DNA of 15,468 bases from an uncultured Clostridium sp. (GTDB lineage Bacteria; Bacillota; Clostridia; Lachnospirales; Lachnospiraceae): assembly GCA_905192625.1 (NCBI GenBank), contig CAJJLI010000007.1, positions 1 to 15,468 of the forward strand, given 5' to 3'. How positions within the stretch are numbered: the first letter of the stretch is position 1; every line of letters begins with the position of its first letter. Below are positions 1 through 7,570 of this stretch, in pieces. A model generated the notes under the pieces. It was not told the DNA's origin, did no database searches, and saw nothing but the letters and a program-made list of their open reading frames with translations. The translations under genes were made by a program, and so were the position numbers.

Positions 1-452
1 CTCACAAGGCGGTAACGCCAAAAGCTATGCAGGGGTCAATCCAACCGGGTTGGCGCCTTTTGCGTGCGCCCACATGATTCCCATGTGAATTAAGCAGTAG
101 GTTTTTATATTTCAAACCTAACTTTGATTAACCGTAATAACAACTCTCCCAGGAGTATCTAACTTGGCGTAATACATATTTGCAAAACGCACATTAAAGA
201 TAACCTAGCGGATGCTACCACGTCAGCCGCTTTAAATTGTGTCGCACCAAATAAATTCTAAGAATCTAAAGAGCGAAAGAACAAGATGATAATGACACCC
301 GCGTTCTAAAACTGTTACCATGAACAGTCCACAATATCACAACGTGGCTTGTTACTCTGAACAAGCGATTGTAACACAGAAAGCAAGAACTATTTTCTAT
401 ATAAGTACATTACGTACTCTATGAAAACAATTGAAATCGCATTTCAATTGGA
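1..452 (-). other. Hairpin-rich non-coding region downstream of rpmJ
   Basis: No credible reading frame is visible in these 452 bases on either strand, although rpsM normally follows rpmJ closely. The stretch holds a series of perfect short inverted repeats. From low to high coordinates they are GGCG/CGCC (8-19), CCAAC/GTTGG (41-53), CACATG/CATGTG (71-87), TAGGTTT/AAACCTA (98-120), ACTGTT/AACAGT (311-328), GCTTGTT/AACAAGC (347-366), AGTAC/GTACT (404-418) and a 10-bp hairpin (428-450). Positions 15-24 and 57-65 can also form a 9-bp stem with one bulge. The first 90 bases are clearly richer in G and C than the rest. By position it could be the leader of an alpha operon beyond the left edge, or an independent RNA. 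I do not recognise a known RNA family, and the orientation is inferred from the neighbouring operon. Confidence 0.45.
428..450 (-). terminator. Hairpin just after rpmJ, possible weak intrinsic terminator
   Basis: A perfect 10-bp inverted repeat with a 3-nt loop (CAATTGAAAT/ATTTCAATTG) starts 2 nt after the rpmJ stop codon. On the minus strand it is followed by TTTTCAT. The stem is AT-rich and the T run is only four bases, so termination may be partial. It could instead act as a 3' stability hairpin or as an attenuator between rpmJ and whatever follows. Confidence 0.45.
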
Positions 453-566
453 TTAGCCTTGTCTTTGTTTGTGTTTAGGGTTCTCACAGATAACTCTGAT
501 GGCGCCCTTTCTCTTAATAATTTTACACTTTTCGCAAATTGGTTTAACTGAAGATCTAACCTTCAT
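453..566 (-). CDS. rpmJ: 50S ribosomal protein L36 (bL36), zinc-binding form
   Basis: This short gene encodes 37 residues beginning [14 protein letters not shown] and ending KHKQRQG, the full usual length of L36. L36 is a small zinc-ribbon protein of the large subunit that binds 23S rRNA. The zinc ligands are visible as C11, C14, C27 and H32, so this is the zinc-dependent paralogue. The ATG at 564-566 is preceded by GAAAGGAG at about 8 nt. The gene is not simply the next cistron after infA: 280 nt separate them, and a strong promoter (602-630) lies about 30 nt upstream of the start. A hairpin follows the stop codon at once. Identity is certain from sequence and position. Confidence 0.97.
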
Positions 567-601
567 TACAATTCACTCCTTTCAAAAAAAGTCCGTTTAT
601 C

Positions 602-630
602 ATTATAACACTAGATTTTACAAATAGCAA
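602..630 (-). promoter_or_regulatory. Promoter of rpmJ (sigma-A type, extended -10)
   Basis: On the minus strand TTGCTA (625-630) is followed after exactly 17 nt by a perfect TATAAT (602-607), with TGT just before the -10 hexamer (extended -10). Transcription would start near 595, leaving a leader of about 30 nt that carries the GAAAGGAG ribosome site. This is one of the two best promoters in the window, so rpmJ, and perhaps the genes beyond it, can be expressed independently of the upstream operon. Confidence 0.8.
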
Positions 631-724
631 GTACATTTTAAAATAAAATAAACTTTGCGTGTATAATCAATAGGACTTCAATGTTGAATATAAAATATAA
701 TATTCTATATCCTAGTGTCGGGCA

Positions 725-763
725 AACATAAGCGTGTAAAAAAGCTCTGTCGCCATTTATGTT
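725..763. repeat. Inverted repeat in the infA-rpmJ spacer
   Basis: Arms AACATAA (725-731) and TTATGTT (757-763) are perfectly complementary. A further GCG/CGC pairing (732-734 with 751-753) extends the stem past a 3-nt bulge. It has no flanking T run on the minus-strand 3' side, so it does not look like an intrinsic terminator. Function unknown. Confidence 0.35.
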
Positions 764-767
764 AAAC

Positions 768-828
768 TTTATTCTTTTTAACTTTAATAATCACTTGTCC
801 TAAGCAATTGATCTTTAAAAAGAATAAA
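768..828 (-). repeat. 14-bp perfect inverted repeat after infA, long stem-loop
   Basis: Arms 768-781 (TTTATTCTTTTTAA) and 815-828 are exact reverse complements, enclosing 33 nt. On the minus strand the enclosed part can form a second 8-bp stem with two G-U pairs (AATTGCTT with AAGTGATT), so the whole can fold as one long interrupted hairpin. It begins about 18 nt after the infA stop codon. No clear T run follows, so 3'-end formation, RNase III-type processing or mRNA stabilisation are all possible. Confidence 0.45.
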
Positions 829-846
829 ATAATAACAGCTAAAAAA

Positions 847-1065
847 TTATTTATCTCTCCAAATAATTCTTCCTTTAGTTAAGTCATATGGAGATAATTC
901 CAAGGTTACTTTGTCCCCTGGTACAATCTTTATGAAGTTCATACGTAACTTACCACTAATATGAGCTAACACTTTATGACCATTTTCAAGTTCAACCTGA
1001 AACATTGCATTTGGTAATTTTTCAATTACTGTTCCTTCAATTTCAACAACGTCTGTCTTTGACAT
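847..1065 (-). CDS. infA: Translation initiation factor IF-1
   Basis: The product is 72 residues ([20 protein letters not shown]...), the exact usual length of IF-1. IF-1 is a single OB-fold protein that binds the A site of the 30S subunit during initiation and works with IF-2 and IF-3. Conserved stretches visible are [21 protein letters not shown] (about 10-30), [13 protein letters not shown] and the C-terminal [13 protein letters not shown]. The ATG is preceded by GGAGG at 7 nt, and only 16 nt separate the gene from map upstream, so the two are co-transcribed. Many clostridial clusters carry a small KOW-domain RNA-binding gene between map and infA. Here there is no room for one. Confidence 0.98.
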   Translation of the reverse strand: MSKTDVVEIEGTVIEKLPNAMFQVELENGHKVLAHISGKLRMNFIKIVPGDKVTLELSPYDLTKGRIIWRDK

Positions 1066-1081
1066 TCATATACCTCCATTA

Positions 1082-1846
1082 TTAATGATTGTAATTAGGA
1101 AGTGATAACACTTCCGGATCACCTGTCGTAATCAATATAGTATTTTCATAATGAGCTGATAATGTTCCATCTTCAGTAACGACAGTCCAATCATCATCTA
1201 ACCAGCAAACATCATACCTACCGATATTAACCATTGGTTCTATTGCAAGAGTCATACCAGCTTGTAATTTAATTCCTCTTCTTTTTTGTTTGAAGTTAGG
1301 TATCTGTGGTTCTTCATGCAACTGTGTTCCAATTCCATGTCCAACTAAATCTCTAACACAAGAAAATCCATGCGCTACGACATATTCTTCAATGGCTGCA
1401 GATATATCATGTAGATGATACCCTTCTTTTGCATATTTAATACCTTCGAAGAAACTTTGTTTGGTAACTTCTATCAACTTTTTTGCTTCTTCGCTAATAT
1501 TACCTACAGGAATAGTTCTCGCTGCATCCGAATGATAACCTTGATAGATTACACCCGCATCAATACTAACGATATCCCCCTCTAAAATAATGCGTTTTTT
1601 TGAAGGTATTCCATGAACAACTTCATCATTTACGGAAACACAGACCGAAGCAGGATATCCATTGTAATTTAAAAATGACGGTATGCAGTGGAAAGAACGA
1701 ATTAATTCATCTGCTTTTTTATTAATATCCATCGTTGTTATACCAGGTAATACTATTTCAGCCAATTTATCATGAACCTCAGCTAAAATCTTACCTGCTT
1801 CTCGCATAAGTTCAATTTCCTTGGTAGATTTTATAGTAACTGACAT
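1082..1846 (-). CDS. map: Methionine aminopeptidase, type I
   Basis: This 254-residue protein removes the N-terminal methionine from nascent proteins in the cytoplasm. It has the pita-bread fold ligands for two metal ions in order: D96 (SIDAG), D107 (HSDAART), H170 (VGHGIG), E203 (IEPM) and E234 (HYENT). The substrate-binding histidines are H78 (VHGIP) and H177 (LHEEP). No insertion or N-terminal zinc-finger extension is present, which makes it the short bacterial type I form. The start has AAGGAGAG upstream. The gene sits 60 nt downstream of adk and 16 nt upstream of infA, the standard adk-map-infA order. All catalytic residues are present, so it should be active. Confidence 0.97.
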   Translation of the reverse strand: MSVTIKSTKEIELMREAGKILAEVHDKLAEIVLPGITTMDINKKADELIRSFHCIPSFLNYNGYPASVCVSVNDEVVHGIPSKKRIILEGDIVSIDAGVIYQGYHSDAARTIPVGNISEEAKKLIEVTKQSFFEGIKYAKEGYHLHDISAAIEEYVVAHGFSCVRDLVGHGIGTQLHEEPQIPNFKQKRRGIKLQAGMTLAIEPMVNIGRYDVCWLDDDWTVVTEDGTLSAHYENTILITTGDPEVLSLPNYNH

Positions 1847-1906
1847 TTCGTCTCTCCTTAAAACTTAAAACACTTTTGTTATTTACCCTCATGGAATGGT
1901 ATTGCC

Positions 1907-2554
1907 TTATTTTTCTTCTAATATATTAATAATATCTGCAAACACTTCAGATACCTCTTTGGTACCATCAACTTCTTTTAAAACATGAAGTCCTGCATAA
2001 AAGTCAATCAAAGGCTTTGTCTGATTATGATAAACATTTAAACGTTTCGCTACTGTTTCCGGCTTATCGTCGTCTCTTAGCACTAGTTCTCCGCCACACG
2101 TATCACAAACGCCATCTATTTTTGTAGGGTTAAATACAACATGATAGGTTCCACCGCAACTTAAACACGCTCTTCTTCCGGACATACGAGTTACGATATT
2201 TTCATCTGGAACTTCAACATTAATTGCAAAATCAATACTTTCTCCTGCTTCATTTAAAGCATTTGTTAATGCTTCCGCTTGAGGTATAGTTCTTGGGAAT
2301 CCGTCTAATACATAACCGTTTTTACAATCATCTTGTGTAAAACGATCCATTATTAAGCTAAGAGTTAATTCATCTGGTACCAATAAACCTTGATCCATGT
2401 ATTCCTTGGCTTTTTTCCCTAGTTCTGTATTATTCTTAATATTTGCTCTAAAAATGTCTCCAGTTGAAATATGTGGTATGCCATACTTGTCAGCGATTTT
2501 CTTTGCCTGAGTTCCTTTGCCAGCTCCTGGCGCGCCTAACATAATAATCTTCAT
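1907..2554 (-). CDS. adk: Adenylate kinase with zinc-binding lid
   Basis: The enzyme interconverts ATP + AMP and two ADP. Starting at the [15 protein letters not shown] methionine it has 215 residues, as expected for the long (lid-containing) bacterial form. The P-loop GAPGAGKGT is at 8-16, the AMP-binding DGFPRT at 84-89, and the lid spans about 120-160. The lid carries C130, C133, C150 and C153, the four-cysteine zinc site of Gram-positive adenylate kinases. Two in-frame methionines lie upstream of the chosen start, but they precede the family's conserved N-terminus and the nearer one overlaps the GGAAGG ribosome site. The gene follows secY after 207 nt, which contain a strong hairpin and a candidate -10 element. 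Confidence 0.97.
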   Translation of the reverse strand: MKIIMLGAPGAGKGTQAKKIADKYGIPHISTGDIFRANIKNNTELGKKAKEYMDQGLLVPDELTLSLIMDRFTQDDCKNGYVLDGFPRTIPQAEALTNALNEAGESIDFAINVEVPDENIVTRMSGRRACLSCGGTYHVVFNPTKIDGVCDTCGGELVLRDDDKPETVAKRLNVYHNQTKPLIDFYAGLHVLKEVDGTKEVSEVFADIINILEEK

Positions 2555-2639
2555 GCTGTATACCATCCTTCCATATAATATAATCACATTCCATATTATA
2601 TTATTATTTCTATATTAAATTTTATAACCTAATTTGAAA

Positions 2640-2645
2640 ATTATA
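2640..2645 (-). promoter_or_regulatory. Candidate -10 element upstream of adk
   Basis: A perfect TATAAT lies on the minus strand about 85 nt before the adk start. At 17 nt upstream the sequence is AGTTAA, a poor -35 match, and there is no TGn extension. Such hexamers are common in AT-rich spacers, so this is only a candidate for separate adk-map-infA transcription. Confidence 0.3.
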
Positions 2646-2671
2646 CATCTAAATATCCTATATTAACTACT

Positions 2672-2702
2672 TTAGGGTGGAGCAACAATTGCCCCACCCT
2701 AA
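2672..2702 (-). repeat. Strong 14-pair hairpin between secY and adk
   Basis: On the minus strand, 2702 down to 2694 (TTAGGGTGG) pairs with 2680-2672. A G-U pair (2693/2681) and GCAA/TTGC follow, closing a 3-nt TTG loop: 14 pairs in all. Read on the plus strand the wobble becomes an A-C mismatch, which favours a minus-strand RNA structure. No T run follows, so a classical intrinsic terminator is unlikely. An RNA processing or stability element, or a weak attenuator reducing expression after secY, is more plausible. Confidence 0.6.
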
Positions 2703-2761
2703 TTATCAATGAATCTTACAAGTGTAATGATGTGTCCTTTTACAGCACCCCATTCAATTCA

Positions 2762-4093
2762 CTAGTCATTTAAGAATCCCTTATAGTGACGAACTAACAT
2801 CTGAGAATCAATTTGTTTCATTGTTTCAAGAACAACACCAACAACGATGATTAAAGATGTACCACCAAAGGAGACTCTCGCATTAAATAAGCCTCCGAAG
2901 ACCAATGGGATAAGAGCCACGATAGTTAGGCCAATTGCACCAATAAAAATAATGTAATTTAATACCTTATTTAAGTACTCTGTAGTTGGTTTACCTGGAC
3001 GAATACCAGGAATAAAACCACCCTGTTTCTTCATATTGTTAGCTACTTCTATTGGATTAAAAGTAATCGATGTATAGAAGTACGCGAAGAACAATATTAA
3101 GGCAATATATACTAATACGCCGAGTGTGTATTTAAATGCACCATCTTTAAGATCAAACCATGAACTTTGGTTTAAGAAGTAAAGAACTTTCGGCCAAAAA
3201 TATGCTCTCTCCGGATATACACTAAAGAAAGATGATATTATAATCGGAAATTGCATCAATGATACAGCAAAGATTACAGGAATAACACCAGCAGTGTTAA
3301 CCTTTAATGGAATAAAGGAAGATTGTCCACCAACCATCTTTCTTCCCTGTACCTTCTTAGCATATTGTACTGCGATTTTTCTTTGTGCATCTTGTAAAAG
3401 AATAATTAGCACAACAGTAAGTACAATTACAGCTACTATAAGAACTGCACCAATAACACCACTAACAACTCCCTTACCATTAAACACAAATTGTGTGAAA
3501 AGATTGTTAATGTCAGTTGGCAATCCTGATATTATGTTAATTAACAAAATAATGGATATACCATTACCAACACCTTTTTCTGTGATTCTTTCGCCTAACC
3601 ACATAAGGAAAGCAGAACCAGCTGTAAAGGATGCTGTAATAACAACTACGTTAGTAAAAGTAAGTCCACCTTGTAAAATTCCAGATCCACCAAAACCAAT
3701 AGTCATGGCAACAGATTCAACGATCGCTAAACCAATTGTTAAGTATCTAGAAATTTCTGCAATCTTCTTTCTACCAGTTTCCCCATCCTTTTGTAATTCC
3801 TCTAACTTAGGAATTGCAATTGTTAACAACTGCATAATGATGGATGAAGTGATGTATGGTGATATATTCAGTGCAAAGATTGACATTTGTGAAAATGAAC
3901 CACCAGTTAACATGTCAAGGAATCCCATTCCCTCACCAAAACGTTGGCTCATCCACAATGAAAAGTAATCTTGGTTCACTCCCGGTACAGGGAGTGCAGA
4001 ACCAAGTCTTACAATAATTAGTGCTATAAACGTAAATAACAGTCTGTTTCTAATATCTTTAATCTTAAAGGCATTTCTGACCGTTTTAAACAT
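2762..4093 (-). CDS. secY: Protein translocase channel subunit SecY
   Basis: SecY is the ten-helix pore of the Sec translocon in the cytoplasmic membrane, working with SecE, SecG, SecA and ribosomes. The 443-residue product is full length and shows about ten hydrophobic segments, beginning near residues 18-36. Conserved blocks include WLGERITEKGVGNGIS (165-180) and FIPLKVNTAGVIP in the second half. The cytoplasmic loop GGFIPGIRPGKPT (358-370) carries the arginine used for SecA and ribosome contact. Its ATG overlaps the rplO stop codon (TAATG), and the ribosome site GAGGTGAT lies within the last rplO codons, so translation is probably coupled. Placement after rplO is standard for the spc operon. 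Confidence 0.98.
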   Translation of the reverse strand: MFKTVRNAFKIKDIRNRLLFTFIALIIVRLGSALPVPGVNQDYFSLWMSQRFGEGMGFLDMLTGGSFSQMSIFALNISPYITSSIIMQLLTIAIPKLEELQKDGETGRKKIAEISRYLTIGLAIVESVAMTIGFGGSGILQGGLTFTNVVVITASFTAGSAFLMWLGERITEKGVGNGISIILLINIISGLPTDINNLFTQFVFNGKGVVSGVIGAVLIVAVIVLTVVLIILLQDAQRKIAVQYAKKVQGRKMVGGQSSFIPLKVNTAGVIPVIFAVSLMQFPIIISSFFSVYPERAYFWPKVLYFLNQSSWFDLKDGAFKYTLGVLVYIALILFFAYFYTSITFNPIEVANNMKKQGGFIPGIRPGKPTTEYLNKVLNYIIFIGAIGLTIVALIPLVFGGLFNARVSFGGTSLIIVVGVVLETMKQIDSQMLVRHYKGFLND

Positions 4094-4533
4094 TAGATCA
4101 CCTCAGCATTTCCACCAAGAGCCTTAATTTTTTCGATAGCGCTTTCGCTGAAAGCTGATACCTTGACATTAAGCTTCTTAGTAAGTTCTCCGTTTCCAAG
4201 AATCTTTACACCATCTTTTGGATTATTAATGATGCCAATTTCCATTAAGCTTTCAATCGTTACGTCTGCACCATCTTCAAATTTATTTAACATACTTACA
4301 TTAACTGTAATGATTTCCTTTGTGTTTCTATTAGTGAAACCTCTCTTAGGAAGTCTACGGTATAAAGGCATCTGACCACCTTCAAAGCCAATTCTAGGCG
4401 CTCCAGAACGAGCTTTCTGACCCTTATGACCTTTACCAGCTGTCTTACCATTTCCTGAACCATGTCCACGTCCGCGTCTAAAGTTCTTGCTTTGCTTTGA
4501 ACCATCCGCTGGTCTTAATTCTGTTAAATTCAT
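4093..4533 (-). CDS. rplO: 50S ribosomal protein L15 (uL15)
   Basis: L15 is a late-assembling large-subunit protein that contacts several 23S rRNA domains. The 146-residue product begins [13 protein letters not shown] and has the long glycine- and basic-rich N-terminal tail (about 17-55, [20 protein letters not shown]) that penetrates the rRNA core, followed by [19 protein letters not shown] place the start at the ATG at 4531-4533, 8 nt after GGAGG. An in-frame GTG nine bases further upstream overlaps that ribosome site and is rejected. The gene lies 23 nt after rpmD, and its stop codon overlaps the secY start. Confidence 0.97.
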   Translation of the reverse strand: MNLTELRPADGSKQSKNFRRGRGHGSGNGKTAGKGHKGQKARSGAPRIGFEGGQMPLYRRLPKRGFTNRNTKEIITVNVSMLNKFEDGADVTIESLMEIGIINNPKDGVKILGNGELTKKLNVKVSAFSESAIEKIKALGGNAEVI

Positions 4534-4556
4534 CGTGTGCACCTCCTTACTTATTA

Positions 4557-4739
4557 TTAGATTTCTTCTACCTTTACTAAATGCTTAACCTGATTAACCA
4601 TACCTCTTGTAGATGCGTTGTCAGGTAACTCCACTGTAGAATTTAACTTCTTTAATCCTAAAGCTACAACAGTAGCCTTATGCTTAGGAATAGCACCGAT
4701 GGTTGATTTAGTTAAAGTTATCTTTAAATTGTTTGCCAC
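4557..4739 (-). CDS. rpmD: 50S ribosomal protein L30 (uL30)
   Basis: This 60-residue product ([32 protein letters not shown]...) is a complete bacterial L30, a small large-subunit protein. The hallmark LTKSTIG...[14 protein letters not shown] is near the N-terminus. The start is a GTG at 4737-4739, 8 nt after GGAGG. Another in-frame GTG three codons upstream overlaps the ribosome site and would add MLK before the conserved beginning, so I reject it. It lies 21 nt after rpsE and 23 nt before rplO in the normal rpsE-rpmD-rplO order. Confidence 0.95.
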   Translation of the reverse strand: MANNLKITLTKSTIGAIPKHKATVVALGLKKLNSTVELPDNASTRGMVNQVKHLVKVEEI

Positions 4740-4760
4740 TTTTAACACCTCCGTCTATTC

Positions 4761-5270
4761 TTAGCCCAATAACTCTGATACGGAAATACCACGAAGTGCA
4801 GCTACTTCCTCTGGAGTTTTTAACTGGCTTAATCCTTCAATAGTTGCTAAAACCACGTTTTGCTTATTGTTGGAGCCAAGTGATTTTGTACGAATGTTTT
4901 TAAAGCCTGCAAGCTCTAATACGTTACGAGCAGGACCACCCGCGATAACACCAGTACCTTCTGGGCTACGCTTTAAAAGTACGGATGCACTACCGAATTT
5001 ACCAATGTAATCATGTGGTACACTACCATTTTGATCAAGTGGTAAAGTAATTAACTTTTTAATTGCATCTTCTTTTCCTTTACGGATTGCTTCAGGAATT
5101 TCAGTTGCTTTTCCTAAGCCTGCACCAACATGGCCGTTTCTATCACCAACAACGACTAAGGCTGTAAAACGAAAATTACGTCCACCTTTAACAACCTTTG
5201 TTACACGCTTGATTGATACTACTTTATCTTCTAATTCTAAATTACTAGCATCAACGATTGTACGTTTCAT
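4761..5270 (-). CDS. rpsE: 30S ribosomal protein S5 (uS5)
   Basis: S5 sits near the mRNA entry channel and helps decoding accuracy. The 169-residue product starts [18 protein letters not shown]. It has the double-stranded-RNA-binding-like N-terminal domain (about 15-80, [21 protein letters not shown]...GLGKA) and a C-terminal domain with [18 protein letters not shown]. The loop KVVKGGRNF, where spectinomycin-resistance changes arise in other bacteria, looks wild type. The ATG has GGAGG at 7 nt. A 16-codon in-frame extension upstream would run back through the ribosome site into rplR and lacks family similarity, so it is not used. Confidence 0.97.
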   Translation of the reverse strand: MKRTIVDASNLELEDKVVSIKRVTKVVKGGRNFRFTALVVVGDRNGHVGAGLGKATEIPEAIRKGKEDAIKKLITLPLDQNGSVPHDYIGKFGSASVLLKRSPEGTGVIAGGPARNVLELAGFKNIRTKSLGSNNKQNVVLATIEGLSQLKTPEEVAALRGISVSELLG

Positions 5271-5286
5271 GTTTTTTCCTCCTTGC

Positions 5287-5655
5287 CTAGAATTCGAGAC
5301 CAGCTTCTCTAGCTGCATCTGCTAATGCTTGAATTTTTCCCTGATATATAAATCCGCCTCTATCGAAGACAACAGCTTTAATACCTTTTTCTAAAGCTCT
5401 CTTTGCGATAACAGTACCTAAGTATGTTGCAGCAGCAACATCATTGGTTTTCTCAAGTTCAGCTTTCACGTCTTTTTGAAGTGTTGAAGCTGAAACTATT
5501 GTATTTCCAACAGTGTCATCGATGATCTGAGCGTACATATGATTATTACTTCTAAACACAGCTAGACGTGGTCTTTCTGGAGTACCTGAGAAACGATTAC
5601 GTAATCTTGTATGCTTTTTCACACGGATTTTAGACTTTGACTCTTTACTAACCAT
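5287..5655 (-). CDS. rplR: 50S ribosomal protein L18 (uL18)
   Basis: L18 binds 5S rRNA together with L5 and helps dock it on the central protuberance. The 122-residue product has the basic N-terminal tail ([15 protein letters not shown], about 8-22), then [24 protein letters not shown] (24-47) and the C-terminal [28 protein letters not shown], all typical of the family. Length is normal (about 120). The start ATG has a GGAGG site, and the gene lies 17 nt after rplF and 16 nt before rpsE. Confidence 0.97.
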   Translation of the reverse strand: MVSKESKSKIRVKKHTRLRNRFSGTPERPRLAVFRSNNHMYAQIIDDTVGNTIVSASTLQKDVKAELEKTNDVAAATYLGTVIAKRALEKGIKAVVFDRGGFIYQGKIQALADAAREAGLEF

Positions 5656-5672
5656 TATTTTCTCTCCTCCTT

Positions 5673-6215
5673 CTACTTCTTACCAGTCTTACCAACTTTA
5701 CGTCTGATCACTTCATCAGCATACTTAATTCCCTTGCCCTTATAAGGTTCAGGTCTTCTCTTATCTCTGATTTCAGCAGCGTATTGGCCAACTTTTTCTT
5801 TATCGATACCTTTTACAGTAATTTTGTTTTGTCCTTCAAGAACAGTTTCAACACCTTCAGGATCAGTCATAACTACTGGATGAGAATATCCAAGAGTTAA
5901 AGTAAGCTCCTTACCAGCTTTTGCAGCTCTATATCCAACACCGTTGATTTCAAGAACTTTTTGGTATCCAGTAGTAACACCAGTTACCATGTTAGCGATT
6001 AACGTTCTTGTAAGACCGTGTAAAGCTTTCATTCTCTTTAATTCGCTTGGTCTAGTAACAACGATTTCTGCGCCTTCTAATTTAATATCCATTTCAACAG
6101 GTAACACTCTTTCAAGTGTTCCTAAAGGACCTTTTACAGTCACTTTATTATTTTCTGCAATATCAACAGTTACTCCTGCTGGTACCGCGATTGGCATTCT
6201 TCCTATACGTGACAT
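5673..6215 (-). CDS. rplF: 50S ribosomal protein L6 (uL6)
   Basis: L6 lies near the factor-binding site and the sarcin-ricin loop of the large subunit. The 180-residue product begins [15 protein letters not shown] and contains the two repeated alpha-beta domains. The C-terminal signature [16 protein letters not shown] followed by [20 protein letters not shown] (about 130-166) is complete. The ATG has AGGAGG at about 8 nt. Unlike most genes of this cluster, it is separated from its upstream neighbour rpsH by 163 nt holding a candidate promoter and hairpins, so it may have extra regulation. Confidence 0.97.
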   Translation of the reverse strand: MSRIGRMPIAVPAGVTVDIAENNKVTVKGPLGTLERVLPVEMDIKLEGAEIVVTRPSELKRMKALHGLTRTLIANMVTGVTTGYQKVLEINGVGYRAAKAGKELTLTLGYSHPVVMTDPEGVETVLEGQNKITVKGIDKEKVGQYAAEIRDKRRPEPYKGKGIKYADEVIRRKVGKTGKK

Positions 6216-6334
6216 GCCCGTACCTCCTATATTAAGTTTGACAGCCTAAACTGTCCCCGTAGGAAAGAGTATCTATAAAAGACTTCTTTCCCGTGAATCA
6301 GAACATTTATAAAAATATAGTGAATTTCTTAATA
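6216..6334 (-). promoter_or_regulatory. Leader upstream of rplF with alternative hairpins
   Basis: If transcription starts near 6334 (see the promoter at 6341-6369), this is a leader of about 120 nt. It contains a perfect 7-bp stem (GGAAAGA, 6262-6268, with 6285-6291) and GACAG/CTGTC (6240-6255). An alternative AGTTT/AAACT stem (6235-6239 with 6248-6252) cannot coexist with GACAG/CTGTC. The last of these lies just upstream of the AGGAGG site of rplF. Regulatory function is inferred only from this. Confidence 0.35.
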
Positions 6335-6340
6335 TACTAC

Positions 6341-6369
6341 ATCTTAACATAAGTTCAGAAAAATGTAAA
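6341..6369 (-). promoter_or_regulatory. Candidate internal promoter between rpsH and rplF
   Basis: On the minus strand TTTACA (6364-6369, five of six consensus bases) is followed after 17 nt by TAAGAT (6341-6346, four of six), preceded by TGT as an extended -10. The -35 overlaps a small TGTAAA/TTTACA hairpin lying directly after the rpsH stop codon and followed by TTTTT. The same bases could therefore also act as a weak attenuator of upstream transcription. Confidence 0.45.
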
Positions 6370-6378
6370 CAATTTACA

Positions 6379-6780
6379 TTACCAAACGAATGCTAACACT
6401 TCTCCACCAACATTTTGTTGTCTAGCTTCTTTATCTGTAAGAACACCTTTGTTAGTAGAAATAATAGCTATACCTAAACCACCAAGTACCTTTGGAAGTT
6501 CATCTCTATTTGCAAACACACGAAGCCCTGGTTTAGAAATTCTCTTAAGGCCAGTGATAACCTTAACGTTCTTATCCTTACCATATTTAAGTGTGATATG
6601 AATTGTTTTAAAGCTTCCAACTTCTTCAATTTCAAAGCCTTTAATATAACCTTCTTTTAAGAGGATTTCTGCGATTGCAATTTTCATCTTAGAAGCAGGT
6701 ACATCTACTGTATCATGTTTAGCAGTATTAGCGTTACGGATTCTTGTAAGCATATCTGCGATTGGATCGCTCATTGTCAT
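6379..6780 (-). CDS. rpsH: 30S ribosomal protein S8 (uS8)
   Basis: S8 binds the central domain of 16S rRNA and nucleates small-subunit assembly. In E. coli it also represses the spc operon by binding its mRNA. The 133-residue product has the N-terminal [15 protein letters not shown] block and the strongly conserved C-terminal [20 protein letters not shown] (about 108-127). The first of two ATGs is chosen because GGAGG is 9 nt upstream of it and 15 nt from the second. The gene lies 24 nt after rpsZ and is followed by an unusually long gap before rplF. Confidence 0.97.
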   Translation of the reverse strand: MTMSDPIADMLTRIRNANTAKHDTVDVPASKMKIAIAEILLKEGYIKGFEIEEVGSFKTIHITLKYGKDKNVKVITGLKRISKPGLRVFANRDELPKVLGGLGIAIISTNKGVLTDKEARQQNVGGEVLAFVW

Positions 6781-6804
6781 TTAAATTTGCCTCCTTTCTT
6801 AAAC

Positions 6805-6990
6805 CTACCAGCTTGCTTTTTTAACACCTGGTATCTGTCCTTTATATGCTAACTCACGGAAGCAAATTCTGCAGATTCCGTATTTTCTTAAGTAAGCATG
6901 AGGACGTCCACAGATTCTACAACGGTTATATTCCCTTGTTGAGAATTTCTGTGTACGTTGTTGTTTCACTTTCATTGACGTTTTAGCCAT
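6805..6990 (-). CDS. rpsZ: 30S ribosomal protein S14, zinc-binding type Z (uS14)
   Basis: The 61-residue product is the short, zinc-containing form of S14 found in many Gram-positive bacteria, a late-assembling protein of the 30S head. The zinc ligands are the paired cysteines C24-x2-C27 and C40-x2-C43. The C-terminal [18 protein letters not shown] is typical. The ATG is preceded by a GGAGG site. It lies between rplE and rpsH with gaps of 16 and 24 nt, its usual place. It is often annotated rpsN or rpsN type Z. Confidence 0.97.
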   Translation of the reverse strand: MAKTSMKVKQQRTQKFSTREYNRCRICGRPHAYLRKYGICRICFRELAYKGQIPGVKKASW

Positions 6991-7006
6991 GGAATTCCCT
7001 CCTTAA

Positions 7007-7546
7007 CTATTTGCTAAATGGCATACCGAATAATGTCAATAATTCACGAGCTTCTTCATCTGTCTTGGCAGTTGTTACGAAAATAACATCCATACCGCGA
7101 ACCTTATCAACCTTATCGTATTCGATTTCTGGGAAGATTAATTGTTCTTTAATACCAAGAGCATAGTTACCTCTACCATCAAATGCATTAGGGTTAACAC
7201 CTCTAAAGTCACGTACACGTGGAAGAGCTAAATTAATTAGACGATCCGCGAATTCATACATTCTTTCGCCTCTTAAAGTTACCTTACATCCAATAGCTAC
7301 GCCTTCTCTAAGTTTAAAGTTAGCAATTGACTTTCTTGCCTTAGTAATAACAGGTTTTTGTCCTGCGATGATCTGCATATCTTTAACAGCAGATTCAAGT
7401 GCTTTCGCGTTATCTTTTGCTTCACCAACACCCATGTTGATGACTATTTTATCAAGCTTAGGTACTTGCATATCATTCGTATAACCGAATTTTTTCTTCA
7501 TACCAGCCATGATTTCATTCATATAAGTTTCTTTTAATCTAGTCAA
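7007..7546 (-). CDS. rplE: 50S ribosomal protein L5 (uL5), TTG start
   Basis: L5 binds 5S rRNA and contacts the P-site tRNA at the central protuberance. The 179-residue product starts (M)[20 protein letters not shown], then has [37 protein letters not shown] and a C-terminal [15 protein letters not shown], all conserved. The start codon is TTG (7544-7546), 9 nt after GGAGG. The next in-frame ATG, eight codons later, would cut off the conserved xRLKExY beginning. It is 24 nt after rplX and 16 nt before rpsZ. In E. coli the S8 repressor site is near this junction, but I cannot identify such a site here by eye. Confidence 0.96.
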   Translation of the reverse strand: MTRLKETYMNEIMAGMKKKFGYTNDMQVPKLDKIVINMGVGEAKDNAKALESAVKDMQIIAGQKPVITKARKSIANFKLREGVAIGCKVTLRGERMYEFADRLINLALPRVRDFRGVNPNAFDGRGNYALGIKEQLIFPEIEYDKVDKVRGMDVIFVTTAKTDEEARELLTLFGMPFSK

Positions 7547-7570
7547 CTGAAATGACCTCCTCTCTTAGAA

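Noticed and set aside
64..87. Plus-strand GTGCGCCCA resembling the 5' end of a group II intron
   Set aside because: The expected downstream domain I and domain V sequences and any reverse transcriptase frame are absent. The likeness stops after a few bases.
189..232. Minus-strand GTGGTAGCATCCGC resembling a T-box or tetrahydrofolate riboswitch piece
   Set aside because: Only a fragment matches. The other conserved elements of either family are not found around it.
4534..4542. In-frame GTG upstream of the rplO start (and equivalents for rpmD and rpmC)
   Set aside because: These GTG codons overlap the GGAGG ribosome site itself, so the start 9 bases downstream is used.
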